A stretch of DNA of 13,104 bases, from the NCBI RefSeq assembly GCF_023661085.1, contig NZ_JAHDJT010000015.1:273-13376 (forward strand), given 5' to 3'. Positions within the stretch are counted from its first letter, which is position 1. Every line of letters begins with the position of its first letter. The notes beneath the pieces were generated by a model. That model had not been told where the DNA came from and searched no databases. It was given only the letters and a program-made list of their open reading frames with translations. Shown piece after piece: positions 1-8,473 of the stretch. A program made the position numbers and the translations under genes. This DNA comes from Wolbachia pipientis (GTDB lineage: Bacteria; Pseudomonadota; Alphaproteobacteria; Rickettsiales; Anaplasmataceae).

Positions 1-270
1 GCGCCAATTTAAAGTATTTTAGAGTCAAAAATCGCCACTCGGGATTTCTTTGCCTTTTTTCGATTGGTAAATTTCTTAATATTTATAGCGAAAGCAATTT
101 GAGAGCATGCAGCGTTACAGAAAACGCCAATATTTAAAATAACTGTCTTTTTTCTAGGTCATGCGAGAAGTCTGCTTTCGTTTTGACTAAAATTTTAATC
201 ATTACTAATATTAATAAAAATTTAATAACAGTCCTTAACAATATATGAATTAACATGTGCACAATTTCTT
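1..270. other. AT-rich non-coding region upstream of the ankyrin gene
   Basis: No open reading frame or RNA gene is recognisable here. An 8-bp inverted repeat, CGAAAGCA at 89-96 and TGCTTTCG at 173-180, brackets about 76 bp containing a GCATGC palindrome (105-110). The heptamer CGCCAAT occurs at 2-8 and again at 125-131. The style resembles short degenerate intergenic repeats in Wolbachia genomes, but that is only an impression without a genome-wide comparison. Confidence 0.4.
183..211 (+). promoter_or_regulatory. Candidate sigma70 promoter of the ankyrin gene
   Basis: TTGACT (183-188; 5 of 6 to the -35 consensus) is followed after a 17-nt spacer by TAATAT (206-211; 4 of 6 to the -10 consensus). 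The predicted transcript start near 218 gives a leader of about 50 nt to the first ATG at 271. In such an AT-rich sequence chance matches are common, but spacing and position are both good. Confidence 0.45.
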
Positions 271-1620
271 ATGATAGAGGAAATAGAAGAATGTTCTCTT
301 AGAGTAGGGACGCAAGAAATAAAGCTAAGTTCAGAGGAACTTAGAGGTCCTTACTGTATGTCGAACTTACTTTCTGACATCATAGAAAAAGAAGAAGAAT
401 GGGTTAAACTAGATAAAACTGCTCAATTAGAGGTAATTGAGAAATTAATTAGAAAATTAGTTGATTTAAGGACAAATCTTGACGCACATAATGAAGATGG
501 ACGTACCCCTTTATACGTTGCAATTTGGAAGGGTAATGCTGAAGTTGCAAAGCTACTGGTAAAGTATGGTGCAAACGTCAATGATAATTATGAACGCAAT
601 CATACACCACTACATATTGCCATCGGACGCAAACAACTAGAAATAGCGAAATTGCTGATAAAAAATGAAGCAAATGTTAACGCAAAAACCGACAATCATG
701 GTAAAGATGATTTAACACCAATGCACTTGGCGATTTTTGCAAGTACGCCAGAATTTATAGAACTACTAATTAACCATGGTGCAATAATCGATGAAAGAGA
801 AAGCACCGAAGGACACACTCCTCTCCACTTTGCTGCTTTATATGGAAACAAAAGTATAATACGAGCCTTGGTTGATAATGGACAAAATATTGAAGATACA
901 GATAATAATGGACGAGCAGCCCTGTTTGTGGCTACCAGGCAATGCACCGAAGCAGAAAACGATAGCAGAATAGAAGTTATCAAGTATTTGATAGGCGAAC
1001 TCAAAGCAGACATAACAAGAAGAGACAATAATAACAATACAGTACTTTTTCCTGCTGCTAATAATTGTCCTGAGAAAGTAGTAAAACTCATCATTGAGCA
1101 ATATGTAGAAAACTTCGGCAGGAATAAGTTAAAGAGCTTTATCAATTATAAAAATAAAGCTGGAATGGATGCTTTGGATATCGCGCTTAATAGTGAAAAT
1201 GAGAAAGCTATTGAAGTATTAAGATCTTATGGAGCAGATATTGAGAATAAGATAAATGGTGAAAGCCGCTTACTTCGTGCAGTAAAAGAAGGTGATATAA
1301 AAAAGACAGAGCTTCTTTTAAAACAAGGAGCGAACGTTAACACAAAAGATGAAAAGGGATTGACTCCTTTAGACCTTGCCATGCAGAAAAGCAATCAAGG
1401 TATGACTCAATTCCTAAGAGAAAATGGAGCAAAAACAAGTTTAGAGATAAGAGTGCAATTAGCAGTATTAACTACGCTAACTGTTATGACCCTCGGTTTA
1501 GCACTAGTAGTATATTCTATTATGAAAGGCATTCGAGAAATTGCTGCAAAAAAACCATGCGGCATTTTCAATGAAGTAGAAGGCGAAAGGGTGAGGTCTT
1601 CAATTACGCAAAAAGCATAA
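271..1620 (+). CDS. Ankyrin-repeat protein with C-terminal membrane anchor
   Basis: 449-residue protein. After an acidic N-terminal segment (1-70), roughly nine ankyrin repeats run from about 75 to 390. The best ones carry the canonical TPLHxA core: GRTPLYVAI near 77, HTPLHIAI near 111, LTPMHLAI near 148, HTPLHFAA near 182 and LTPLDLAM near 364. Those near 215-295 are degenerate. One strong hydrophobic helix (about 395-418) follows, then a 31-residue basic tail, which suggests a tail-anchored protein with the repeats on one face of a membrane. Ankyrin repeats bind proteins, and such genes are abundant in Wolbachia, where some are suspected effectors; the target here is unknown. There is no clear Shine-Dalgarno before 271. 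An in-frame ATG at 358 has AGAGGT (343-348) about 9 nt upstream and could be the true start, giving 420 residues. The 3' end overlaps ccmA by 17 bp, tail to tail. Confidence 0.85.
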   Translation: MIEEIEECSLRVGTQEIKLSSEELRGPYCMSNLLSDIIEKEEEWVKLDKTAQLEVIEKLIRKLVDLRTNLDAHNEDGRTPLYVAIWKGNAEVAKLLVKYGANVNDNYERNHTPLHIAIGRKQLEIAKLLIKNEANVNAKTDNHGKDDLTPMHLAIFASTPEFIELLINHGAIIDERESTEGHTPLHFAALYGNKSIIRALVDNGQNIEDTDNNGRAALFVATRQCTEAENDSRIEVIKYLIGELKADITRRDNNNNTVLFPAANNCPEKVVKLIIEQYVENFGRNKLKSFINYKNKAGMDALDIALNSENEKAIEVLRSYGADIENKINGESRLLRAVKEGDIKKTELLLKQGANVNTKDEKGLTPLDLAMQKSNQGMTQFLRENGAKTSLEIRVQLAVLTTLTVMTLGLALVVYSIMKGIREIAAKKPCGIFNEVEGERVRSSITQKA

Positions 1621-2215
1621 GGTCAATTGTAGTAAAATCACACAATTGCTTCGTAGAGCTATGTCCTGTAATAATTACTATACCGTTTTGCTCAGAACGT
1701 ATTGAGATTAGGTTCAGCACTAATTCACAGGTTGCACTATCAAGATTACAAAATGGTTCATCTATCAGCCAAACATTCGCATTAGAGATTAAAAGACGAG
1801 CAAGTGCAACTCTTCTTTTCCAACCTGCAGAAAGTTCACCATACCTAATATTAAGTACAGGTTGTAACTGTAAACAACAGACAGCGGCCATAATCAATTC
1901 TTTAGTATCTCGTATTCCTGCCCAGAGTTCCATGTTTTCAGCAACAGTTAGACTATTCTTGCAGGCATTTTTATGCCCTATATAAACCATAGAAGGTATA
2001 TAAGACTTTGGGTCATCATATATGTCTTTTCCACAGTGCATTATGTTGCCTGATACTGGTGGCAATAGTCCGGATAAGCTTCTGATTAAGCTGGTTTTAC
2101 CACTACCATTTGGACCAGTAATTAAGATCTTAGATTTTAGCTTAGCTTGAAAACTGAGATTTTTAAATAATATCTTATTATTACGGGTGCAGGATAAATT
2201 TTCACATTCAAGCAT
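1604..2215 (-). CDS. ccmA: Haem exporter ATP-binding protein CcmA
   Basis: 203-residue ABC-type ATPase, the usual length for CcmA. With CcmB and CcmC it drives the step of cytochrome c maturation in which haem is loaded on and released from CcmE. The ATPase sits on the cytoplasmic face of the inner membrane. Visible motifs: Walker A GPNGSGKT at 34-41, the CcmA-like Q-loop region YIGHKN at 78-83, ABC signature LSAGWKRR at 128-135, Walker B VWLIDEP at 148-154, and the H-loop histidine at 185. LSAG followed by RRVALARL is typical of CcmA. No ccmB or ccmC lies nearby, so the system is scattered. The start ATG is 3 nt after the stop of the upstream small membrane protein gene, with AGGCAGGT just upstream as ribosome site, so the two are probably co-transcribed and translationally coupled. 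Confidence 0.92.
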   Translation of the reverse strand: MLECENLSCTRNNKILFKNLSFQAKLKSKILITGPNGSGKTSLIRSLSGLLPPVSGNIMHCGKDIYDDPKSYIPSMVYIGHKNACKNSLTVAENMELWAGIRDTKELIMAAVCCLQLQPVLNIRYGELSAGWKRRVALARLLISNANVWLIDEPFCNLDSATCELVLNLISIRSEQNGIVIITGHSSTKQLCDFTTIDLMLFA

Positions 2216-2218
2216 GAA

Positions 2219-2650
2219 TTACCTGCCTTTCCCTTTATACTTACCCTTAGTTGAAGCTTGAGCTTTTATAAATAGCTCCCAAAATCCTTTCTGTCCACCT
2301 TCTCTATGTATCAATTGTGCAAAACGCTGCATTAAACCATTACCCATCATAACCATCTTTGTCCATTTGCCTACTGGTTTTGCTATGTCAACTATTTCTG
2401 GATCTTCTTTGTAAATCTGTATATCTTTTTGCTTTTCGCGCAGCATTTCTTGATGTTTCATCAACTCTTTTTGCTTATTCTTTTGATATAATTCATTGAA
2501 TTTTCTGTCTTCCTCCCACTCTTCTTCAAGGGCTTTTTTAGGAAACATGACTTTTCGAATTCGGTTCTTGTATATATTTCTCAAAAAGAAAAATACTGCA
2601 GCTGCAGCAAGTAATGTTATGCTATATACTATGATCTGTGCAAATGGCAT
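2219..2650 (-). CDS. Small membrane-anchored hypothetical protein upstream of ccmA
   Basis: 143 residues, family not recognised. One N-terminal hydrophobic helix (about 4-24) is followed by a basic stretch RNIYKNRIRK, which predicts an N-out/C-in signal-anchor topology. Residues about 40-80 are highly charged (Glu, Lys, Gln) and probably form a helix or coiled coil. A more ordered segment with Trp and Phe (about 94-128) follows, ending in a Lys/Gly-rich basic tail. It has no catalytic motif that I can see. It is the first gene of the transcription unit with ccmA (3-nt gap) and has an excellent promoter upstream. A role in cytochrome c biogenesis is suggested only by this arrangement; it does not resemble CcmD, which is much shorter. 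It is most likely a lineage-conserved protein of unknown function. Confidence 0.75.
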   Translation of the reverse strand: MPFAQIIVYSITLLAAAAVFFFLRNIYKNRIRKVMFPKKALEEEWEEDRKFNELYQKNKQKELMKHQEMLREKQKDIQIYKEDPEIVDIAKPVGKWTKMVMMGNGLMQRFAQLIHREGGQKGFWELFIKAQASTKGKYKGKGR

Positions 2651-2685
2651 TTTTCGTATCCAGGTTTGTTGAAAACACCCTTATT

Positions 2686-2714
2686 ATTATACCGCAATTA
2701 TAGAAATTCTGCAA
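2686..2714 (-). promoter_or_regulatory. Strong sigma70-type promoter for the hypothetical-ccmA unit
   Basis: Read on the minus strand: TTGCAG (2714-2709) then exactly 17 nt, then a perfect TATAAT (2691-2686). The predicted start near 2679 leaves a leader of about 28 nt to the ATG at 2650. This is the best promoter match in the window. Confidence 0.65.
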
Positions 2715-2790
2715 ACTTATGTGTGAGCAAAGGCAGCACAAAGCAACATTTCTCTATCTCGCAAGTTGTGTAAATATGCGATGAATGGGC

Positions 2791-2819
2791 TTGTATACAA
2801 TAAGGTTTATTTCTATACT
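2791..2819 (+). promoter_or_regulatory. Candidate aspS promoter with palindromic -35 region
   Basis: TTGTAT (2791-2796), 17-nt spacer, TATACT (2814-2819; 5 of 6). The predicted start near 2826 precedes the ribosome site GGTGA (2834-2838), which is 10 nt before the aspS ATG. The -35 region lies inside a perfect 10-bp palindrome, TTGTATACAA (2791-2800). Confidence 0.5.
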
Positions 2820-2848
2820 ACTTAAAAAATTCTGGTGACCAAACGAAT

Positions 2849-4651
2849 ATGAACTGCTACAAAACTCACACGTGCAACGAACTGGGGAAGAACGATGTAG
2901 AAAAGGAAGTGACCCTATCTGGGTGGTTATACCGCAGGCGCGACCACGGCAACCTGATCTTTGTTGATTTAAGAGACTTTTATGGAATTACTCAGTTGGT
3001 ATTCAATAACGATAAAGATTTTTTTGATGAAATATCAAATTTAAAATCAGGAAGTGTAATTACTGTTACGGGCATAGTCAAGGCTAGGACTGAAGATACG
3101 GTAAACAGCTCTATTTCTACCGGAGAAATCGAGGTGATAGTCAACAATTTGCGCGTTGAATCGGAAGTTGAGTTCCACCATGATGAAGAAATAGCAAAAG
3201 AAGAAAGAAGTATATTGGCAAGCATTACCGGTGAGCAAGAATACCCAGAAAACATGAGATTCAGATATCGATTTCTTGACTTAAGGCGTGAAAAGGTCCG
3301 TAACAACATTATTTTGCGCTCACAAATCATTGCAGAACTCCGCAGGCTCATGATAGAGCAAGGATTTTTAGAGATTCAAACTCCAATACTCACTGCTTCC
3401 TCTCCTGAAGGAGCACGCGACTACCTAGTGCCAAGCAGGCTAAATCCTGGCAAGTTCTATGCATTGCCACAAGCTCCACAGATTTTCAAACAGTTGCTCA
3501 TGGTTTCAGGGTTTGATAAATATTTTCAAGTTGCACCGTGTTTTCGTGATGAAGGTGCAAGGGCTGATCGTTCTCCTGGGGAATTTTATCAGCTAGACCT
3601 TGAAATGTCTTTTGTAACTCAAGAGGACATATTTGACGTTATTGAATCTATTTTATATGAAGTGTTCGTCAAATTTTCTCGCAAGTCTGTTGACAAAGAC
3701 TTTCCACGCATTACATACAAAGAGGCGGTGCTTAAGTATGGCTCTGACAAGCCAGATTTGCGTAATCCATTATTAATCAGCGATGTTACAGAAGTTTTCC
3801 GCGATTCAGGGTTCAATATTTTCAAAAGCAATATTGAACGTGGCATGGTAGTGAGAGCTATCCCTGCTCCCAAAACAGCAGAGGAACCACGTAGCTTTTT
3901 TGATAAAAAGATAGAACACGCACAGAAAGAATTCGGCGCCAAAGGGCTTGGATATATAACGTTTGATAAAGATGGAACTGCAAAAGGACGAATTGCTAAA
4001 TTCCTTGATGACAATAGGTTAAGTCGCATAAGGGAAATAACGAATATGGAGTCCGGGGATAGCGTGTTCTTTGCTTCTGATCAAGAAAATGAAGCAGCAA
4101 CAATCGCAGGAAAAGTGCGCACTCTTTTAGGGTCAGAACTGGGTCTGATAGATGACAATATCTTCAAGTTCTGTTGGGTTATTGATTTTCCATATTTCAT
4201 ATACGACGATAAAAGTAAAAAAATTGATTTCTTTCACAACCCATTCTCCATGCCTCATGGCGGCTTGAAAGATTTAGAGGAAAAAAATCCACTAGACATC
4301 CTTGCTTACCAATATGATCTCGTCTGTAATGGGGTAGAACTATCAAGCGGGGCAATCCGCAATAACAAACTGGATATTATGTACAAAGCTTTTGCCATTG
4401 CAGGTTATGGCAAGGAGGAAGTTGATACAAAGTTTGGTGCACTTGTGCGTGCATTCAGATTCGGAGTGCCGCCTCATGGCGGAATAGCTCCAGGAATTGA
4501 TAGAATGGTGATGCTGCTTGCTGACGAGCCAAACATTCGCGAGGTAATCTGTTTTCCTATGAATCAGCAGGGTGAGGATGTTCTAATGGGTGCTCCTTCT
4601 GAGGTAGACAATAGACATTTACGTGAGTTGTCTTTGCAGGTCATTGACTAA
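2849..4651 (+). CDS. aspS: Aspartyl-tRNA synthetase (probably non-discriminating)
   Basis: 600-residue class II synthetase of the bacterial type, full length. It charges tRNA with aspartate in the cytoplasm. Order of parts: N-terminal OB-fold anticodon-binding domain (about 1-105), catalytic core with motif 1 region and RFLDLRR (141-147), motif 2 [17 protein letters not shown] (232-248), the bacterial GAD insertion (about 285-420), FHNPFSMP (462-469), and motif 3 [14 protein letters not shown] (544-557). His33 in RRDHG is the residue associated with non-discriminating AspRS, which also makes Asp-tRNA(Asn) for conversion by GatCAB; discriminating E. coli AspRS has Leu there. In motif 2, Gly236 replaces the Asp usual after FRDE. 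The start is supported by GGTGA 10 nt upstream. The MFS gene follows after 30 nt. Confidence 0.97.
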   Translation: MNCYKTHTCNELGKNDVEKEVTLSGWLYRRRDHGNLIFVDLRDFYGITQLVFNNDKDFFDEISNLKSGSVITVTGIVKARTEDTVNSSISTGEIEVIVNNLRVESEVEFHHDEEIAKEERSILASITGEQEYPENMRFRYRFLDLRREKVRNNIILRSQIIAELRRLMIEQGFLEIQTPILTASSPEGARDYLVPSRLNPGKFYALPQAPQIFKQLLMVSGFDKYFQVAPCFRDEGARADRSPGEFYQLDLEMSFVTQEDIFDVIESILYEVFVKFSRKSVDKDFPRITYKEAVLKYGSDKPDLRNPLLISDVTEVFRDSGFNIFKSNIERGMVVRAIPAPKTAEEPRSFFDKKIEHAQKEFGAKGLGYITFDKDGTAKGRIAKFLDDNRLSRIREITNMESGDSVFFASDQENEAATIAGKVRTLLGSELGLIDDNIFKFCWVIDFPYFIYDDKSKKIDFFHNPFSMPHGGLKDLEEKNPLDILAYQYDLVCNGVELSSGAIRNNKLDIMYKAFAIAGYGKEEVDTKFGALVRAFRFGVPPHGGIAPGIDRMVMLLADEPNIREVICFPMNQQGEDVLMGAPSEVDNRHLRELSLQVID

Positions 4652-4681
4652 GTACTCTAGATCATATTAAACTGAGAAATC

Positions 4682-5944
4682 ATGAATAACATTCAAAGAG
4701 CAATACTATCAGGCATAATCTGCAACATGATTATATGGTATGAGTTAACTCTGTTTGGAGCTTTGATGCATATAATAAGCAATGTTTTTTTTCCTTCAGA
4801 AAATGATTATTTAAGCACAATCAAATTTCTTGGCAGTTTCGCAATTGGATTTGGATTTAGACCACTTGGTGCATTTATTTTTGGCTACATTGGAGATAAG
4901 TACGGCAGGAGGAAAATTTTGCTAACTTCCGTAATATTAGTTTCGATATCATCTACTGCAATTGCGGTTATACCAAGCTTTAGAGAAATCAGAATGTTTT
5001 CTCCTATATTGCTTCTACTTTGTAGAATAATACAGGGAATGGCAGCAGGTGGAGAAACGAGTATCAACTCAGCCTTTTTAATAGAGCATTCGGTCGATAA
5101 AAAAAATTTAGGCTTTTTAGGTAGCATGAAAGCTTTCAGCGGTGCTCTTGGTTCTATTACATGCTTTATAATGATAGCTATTTGCAAAAAGTTTACAGGT
5201 GAAAATTATGAAATTTGGGGCTGGAGGTTGCTCTTTTATTTCTGCTCCGTTATGGGAATAATAGGCTTTTTAATAAGATACATAATGGAAGAGAGTCTAG
5301 CATATAAAACTCATGATCAAAATAAAAGCTTATCTAATTCTCCATTTTTAGAGCTAATCAGAACTTATAAAAAAGCATTTGTGCTAGCAATTGGACTTGG
5401 CGTTGCCCAAAATGCAATTGTTTATTCAGCAATCATGTTTTACAATATATCTGTAAAAGAACTTACTCTCTCAGGCATCGATATTAAAAATGTAGTAAGG
5501 GTTATGGTTGAAATTACATTTGGAGTATCCGCAGTGTTGCTTGCAACACTATCTGACAAAGTAGGAAGGAAAAACGTGATGATTCCTATATTAGTAGTTT
5601 TAGCTTGTGTTAGCTTACCGGCGTTTTCGCTATTATCATATGATAACCGCTATATTGTAGCATTCACTTTTCTATTGATGAGCATACCAATAGGTGCGTC
5701 TTTTGGAATATATAATTCTCTTGCTTGTGAGTTGTTTCCAACGCAAGTTAGATGTACTGGTTTTAGCCTAGCACATAATATCTCTGCAGGAATTTTTGGT
5801 GGCCTCTCTCCCTCTATATGCATGTGGCTGATAGAAAAAACCGAAACAAAACTTGCAGCAGGTACTTATCTTACTGCCTGTGCATTAATCAGTTTAATAT
5901 CTGTATTGCAAATTAAAACAAGAGACAAAAAAATTGATTGGTGA
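4682..5944 (+). CDS. MFS transporter, metabolite:H+ symporter (ProP-like) family
   Basis: 420-residue inner-membrane protein with about 12 predicted hydrophobic helices, the normal MFS layout. The loop 2-3 signature is GYIGDKYGRRK (68-78), with its pseudo-symmetric counterpart SDKVGRKNVM (291-300) in the second half. RIIQGMAAGGE (115-125) and ELFPTQVRCTGFSLAHN (350-366) are characteristic of the MHS subfamily that includes the proline/betaine symporter ProP and the citrate and alpha-ketoglutarate permeases. The substrate cannot be read from the sequence; uptake of a host osmolyte, amino acid or dicarboxylate would fit an intracellular bacterium. No ProP-type C-terminal coiled coil is present: the protein ends soon after the last helix. 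It lies 30 nt behind aspS with no visible terminator and only a weak ribosome site, so it is probably read from the aspS promoter. Confidence 0.88.
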   Translation: MNNIQRAILSGIICNMIIWYELTLFGALMHIISNVFFPSENDYLSTIKFLGSFAIGFGFRPLGAFIFGYIGDKYGRRKILLTSVILVSISSTAIAVIPSFREIRMFSPILLLLCRIIQGMAAGGETSINSAFLIEHSVDKKNLGFLGSMKAFSGALGSITCFIMIAICKKFTGENYEIWGWRLLFYFCSVMGIIGFLIRYIMEESLAYKTHDQNKSLSNSPFLELIRTYKKAFVLAIGLGVAQNAIVYSAIMFYNISVKELTLSGIDIKNVVRVMVEITFGVSAVLLATLSDKVGRKNVMIPILVVLACVSLPAFSLLSYDNRYIVAFTFLLMSIPIGASFGIYNSLACELFPTQVRCTGFSLAHNISAGIFGGLSPSICMWLIEKTETKLAAGTYLTACALISLISVLQIKTRDKKIDW

Positions 5945-6049
5945 AATTTTTCCTTTAATAGTAATTTCTCATATTTTAATCACACCCTAGAACTATAAAT
6001 GTAGTTTATTTAATTCAAGCAAAAACCAGTTTAACGTGAATAAATTTTG
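5945..6049. other. Convergent intergenic gap, MFS gene / infC
   Basis: 105 bp between two convergent genes. A weak hairpin AACTAT-AAAT-GTAGTT (5991-6006) is followed on the plus strand by an AT-rich run. A second possible stem, AGCAAAA (6018-6024) with TTTTGCT (6045-6051), reaches the infC stop. Neither has the GC-rich stem and T-run of a confident intrinsic terminator, though one or both may serve as a bidirectional termination zone. Confidence 0.3.
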
Positions 6050-6559
6050 CTACCTAGCAATCAGAGTTAGAAAATATTGATTTCCTTCTCGTTTAGGTGC
6101 TAATTCTACCTTTGCAATATCTTCGGTATCTCTAATTAACCGTTCCAGTTTTTCCACCCCAACCTCAGTGTTTATGAGCTCTCTACCTCTAAATTTCATT
6201 GTGACTTTGATTTTGTGTCCATGTGTAAGAAAATCCCTTACATGACGCAATTTTGTTTCATAGTCGTGATCGCCAATATTGGGACCTATCTTAATTTCTT
6301 TTATCGTTAACGTTTTTTGTTTCTTCTTTGCTTCACTTGCTTTCTTTTTTGCATCGTACTTTTGCTTGCTGTAATCCAGTATTTTACATACTGGAGGAGT
6401 TGAGTTAGGCGCAATTTCCACTAAATCTAAGCCGATATTCTGAGCAGATTCCAAAGCCTGCTTTATTGCCACAATCCCAACCATTTTACCATTTTGGTCA
6501 ACTAAGCGTACTTCCTCAGCTGTAATGGATTCATTAATTCTGTGTTTTTTAGTTTGCAA
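6050..6559 (-). CDS. infC: Translation initiation factor IF-3
   Basis: 169 residues, slightly shorter than E. coli IF-3 (180). IF-3 binds the 30S subunit, prevents premature 50S joining and checks the start codon-initiator tRNA match. The N domain begins at RINESITAEEVRLVD (7-21). The IF-3 signature region lies in PPVCKILDYSKQKYDAKKK (55-73), a Lys/Ala-rich linker helix follows (70-83), and the C domain has IKEIKIGPNIGDHDY (86-100) and KFRGRE (122-127). The start codon is TTG: the frame is closed by the thrS stop only 3 nt upstream, and no other in-frame start precedes RINE. AGGGAG lies 7 nt before the TTG, inside the end of thrS. As in many bacteria infC follows thrS, but rpmI and rplT do not follow here; the next gene is convergent. 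Confidence 0.96.
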   Translation of the reverse strand: MQTKKHRINESITAEEVRLVDQNGKMVGIVAIKQALESAQNIGLDLVEIAPNSTPPVCKILDYSKQKYDAKKKASEAKKKQKTLTIKEIKIGPNIGDHDYETKLRHVRDFLTHGHKIKVTMKFRGRELINTEVGVEKLERLIRDTEDIAKVELAPKREGNQYFLTLIAR

Positions 6560-6572
6560 ATTTTAACTCCCT
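6557..6572 (-). promoter_or_regulatory. Shine-Dalgarno and TTG start of infC
   Basis: On the minus strand AGGGAG (6572-6567), 7 nt, then TTG (6559-6557). The thrS stop TAA (6565-6563) falls between them, so ribosomes finishing thrS terminate on the infC initiation region. In many bacteria infC uses AUU/AUC/AUA for autoregulation; here the only in-frame candidate is UUG. Confidence 0.75.
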
Positions 6573-8473
6573 TGACTAAGGTTAATACTTTTTAATAGCA
6601 ATTCAGCAGCTTTTTTGTAGGAAGAAGACTCCTGTTTTTCTGACCCTAAATTTCTCACTGACACCATTTTACCCGCAACTTCATTTTTGCCTACAATCCA
6701 TAATATAGGAATCTTGTTTGAACTATGCAAGCGTATCTTATAACTAATTTTCTCGTTGGTTAAATCGGCTTTAACCCTAACACCTTGTTTTTTTAAAATG
6801 TTGTAAATTTCTGTAGCATAATCGTCAGCTTCGCTTGTAACGGTTAGAATGGCAAGTTGCGTTGGAGCAAGCCACAGTGGAAATTTTCCTGCATAATGCT
6901 CTATTAAAATTCCAATAAAGCGTTCAAAAGTTCCAAGAATTGCCCTGTGTAGCATAACAGGATGGTGCTTTTGTCCGTCTGCTCCTATATAGAAAGCCTC
7001 CAGGCGTTTTGGTAGAATGAAATCAACTTGCAATGTTCCACATTGCCAATTTCTACCTATTGCATCTTTCAAAACAAACTCTAACTTTGGGCCATAAAAT
7101 GCACCTTCACCAGGGTTGAGCTCATAGCTTAAACCTGCTTCTCTGACAGCTTCAAGCAGCGCTTTTTCGGCTCTGTCCCACACTTCATCATCTCCTGCTC
7201 TAATATTTGGACGGTCTGAAAATTTCACGGAGATTTCATTGAACCCAAGCTCTGAATATACTTCTTTTAAAAGACCGCAAAATTTTACAGTCTCAGAATT
7301 AATCTGCTCTTCCATGCAAAAAATGTGCGCATCATCCTGCGTAAAACCACGCACTCTCATCAGTCCATGCAATGAACCTGAACTTTCGTTTCTATGACAT
7401 GTACCAAACTCTGCCATACGTATCGGTAAATTACGGTAGCTTCTGGTGTGAGAGTTAAAAATTTGCACGTGACAAGGACAATTCATGGGTTTTATTGCTA
7501 GCTTTTTACTTTCAAATTCATCAACGATAAACATGTTTTCACGAAACTTATCCCAATGCCCTGATTTTTCCCACAACTCCTTGCTTACTAAAATAGGAGT
7601 TTTCACTTCAGTATAGCCATTGTTTATTAATTTTTTCCTTATGTAAGACTCAAGAACGTTATATAAAGTATATCCCTGTTCATGCCAAAAAACTTGCCCA
7701 ACAGCTTCCTCTTGGATGTGAAACAAGTCCATATCCTTAGCAATCTTGCGGTGATCGCGTTTTTCCGCCTCCTCCAAACGCTCAAGATAAGCGTTTAATT
7801 CATCCTTATTTCGCCACGCGGTGCCATATATTCGCTGTAGCATCGGGCCATTAGCATCACCACGCCAGTATGCTCCTGCAACTTTCATGAGTTTAAACGC
7901 TTTGACTCTACCTGTTGATGGCGAGTGCGGACCACGGCACAAGTCAACAAAATCTCCTTGTCTATAAACAGTTAGATTTTCACTCTCTGGTATGGAGGAG
8001 ATAATATCAACCTTATATTTTTCACCTATACCGCTAAAAAAATCTATTGCTTGCTTACGCGTCCAAACTTCTCGAACAAATCTGTGGTTGCTTTTTATGA
8101 TTTCTTTCATTTTCTTTTCTATTGCAGCAAAGTCATCCGTGGTAAAGGTACGGTCCGTAGCAAAATCATAGTAGAAGCCATCCTGAATTGTTGGGCCAAT
8201 GGCAACCTGAGTGTTAGGAAAGAGCTCTTTCACTGCCTGAGCCATTATATGAGCAGCATCATGCCTTATTATATCCAAACCCATTTCGTCACTGAGTTGT
8301 ATCACCTCTATTTCTGTGTCAGATTCAATTTCACGTGAGAGATCATATAACTCACCATTTACCTTTAGGGCAACGGCTTCTTTTAAAACGCCTGGTTGTA
8401 GTGTGTCAAAACCAGTAACTCTACCGCTGTATTCTTCTACTTTTTGTTCAGCTGAAAAAGTAATTCTAATCAT
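6563..8473 (-). CDS. thrS: Threonyl-tRNA synthetase
   Basis: 636 residues from the ATG at 8473, close to the 642 of E. coli. It charges tRNA(Thr) and hydrolyses mischarged Ser-tRNA(Thr). Domains: TGS (about 1-60), editing domain with H71xxxH75 and C179xxxH183 (the HxxxH/CxxxH set), class II core with zinc ligands C332 (MNCPCH), H383 (DDAHIF) and H509 (LHRAIL), motif 2 [12 protein letters not shown] (352-363), motif 3 [13 protein letters not shown] (509-521), and C-terminal anticodon-binding domain (about 535-630). All key residues are present. The frame stays open to a TTG at 8530, which would add 19 residues. I reject that start because MIRITF matches the normal family N terminus and the added segment (Cys-rich, unlike TGS) does not. 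infC follows after 3 nt. The leader contains a 13-bp interrupted palindrome, ACAGAG-G-CTCTGT (8504-8516). Confidence 0.97.
   Translation of the reverse strand: MIRITFSAEQKVEEYSGRVTGFDTLQPGVLKEAVALKVNGELYDLSREIESDTEIEVIQLSDEMGLDIIRHDAAHIMAQAVKELFPNTQVAIGPTIQDGFYYDFATDRTFTTDDFAAIEKKMKEIIKSNHRFVREVWTRKQAIDFFSGIGEKYKVDIISSIPESENLTVYRQGDFVDLCRGPHSPSTGRVKAFKLMKVAGAYWRGDANGPMLQRIYGTAWRNKDELNAYLERLEEAEKRDHRKIAKDMDLFHIQEEAVGQVFWHEQGYTLYNVLESYIRKKLINNGYTEVKTPILVSKELWEKSGHWDKFRENMFIVDEFESKKLAIKPMNCPCHVQIFNSHTRSYRNLPIRMAEFGTCHRNESSGSLHGLMRVRGFTQDDAHIFCMEEQINSETVKFCGLLKEVYSELGFNEISVKFSDRPNIRAGDDEVWDRAEKALLEAVREAGLSYELNPGEGAFYGPKLEFVLKDAIGRNWQCGTLQVDFILPKRLEAFYIGADGQKHHPVMLHRAILGTFERFIGILIEHYAGKFPLWLAPTQLAILTVTSEADDYATEIYNILKKQGVRVKADLTNEKISYKIRLHSSNKIPILWIVGKNEVAGKMVSVRNLGSEKQESSSYKKAAELLLKSINLSQGS

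Noticed and set aside
696..1145. 149-codon minus-strand frame within the ankyrin gene
   Set aside because: It is antisense to well-formed ankyrin repeats and its Ser/Leu-rich content is what antisense translation gives.
3619..4029. 136-codon minus-strand frame inside aspS
   Set aside because: Shadow of a fully conserved synthetase gene.
4885..5187. 100-codon minus-strand frame inside the MFS gene
   Set aside because: Shadow frame across conserved transporter motifs.
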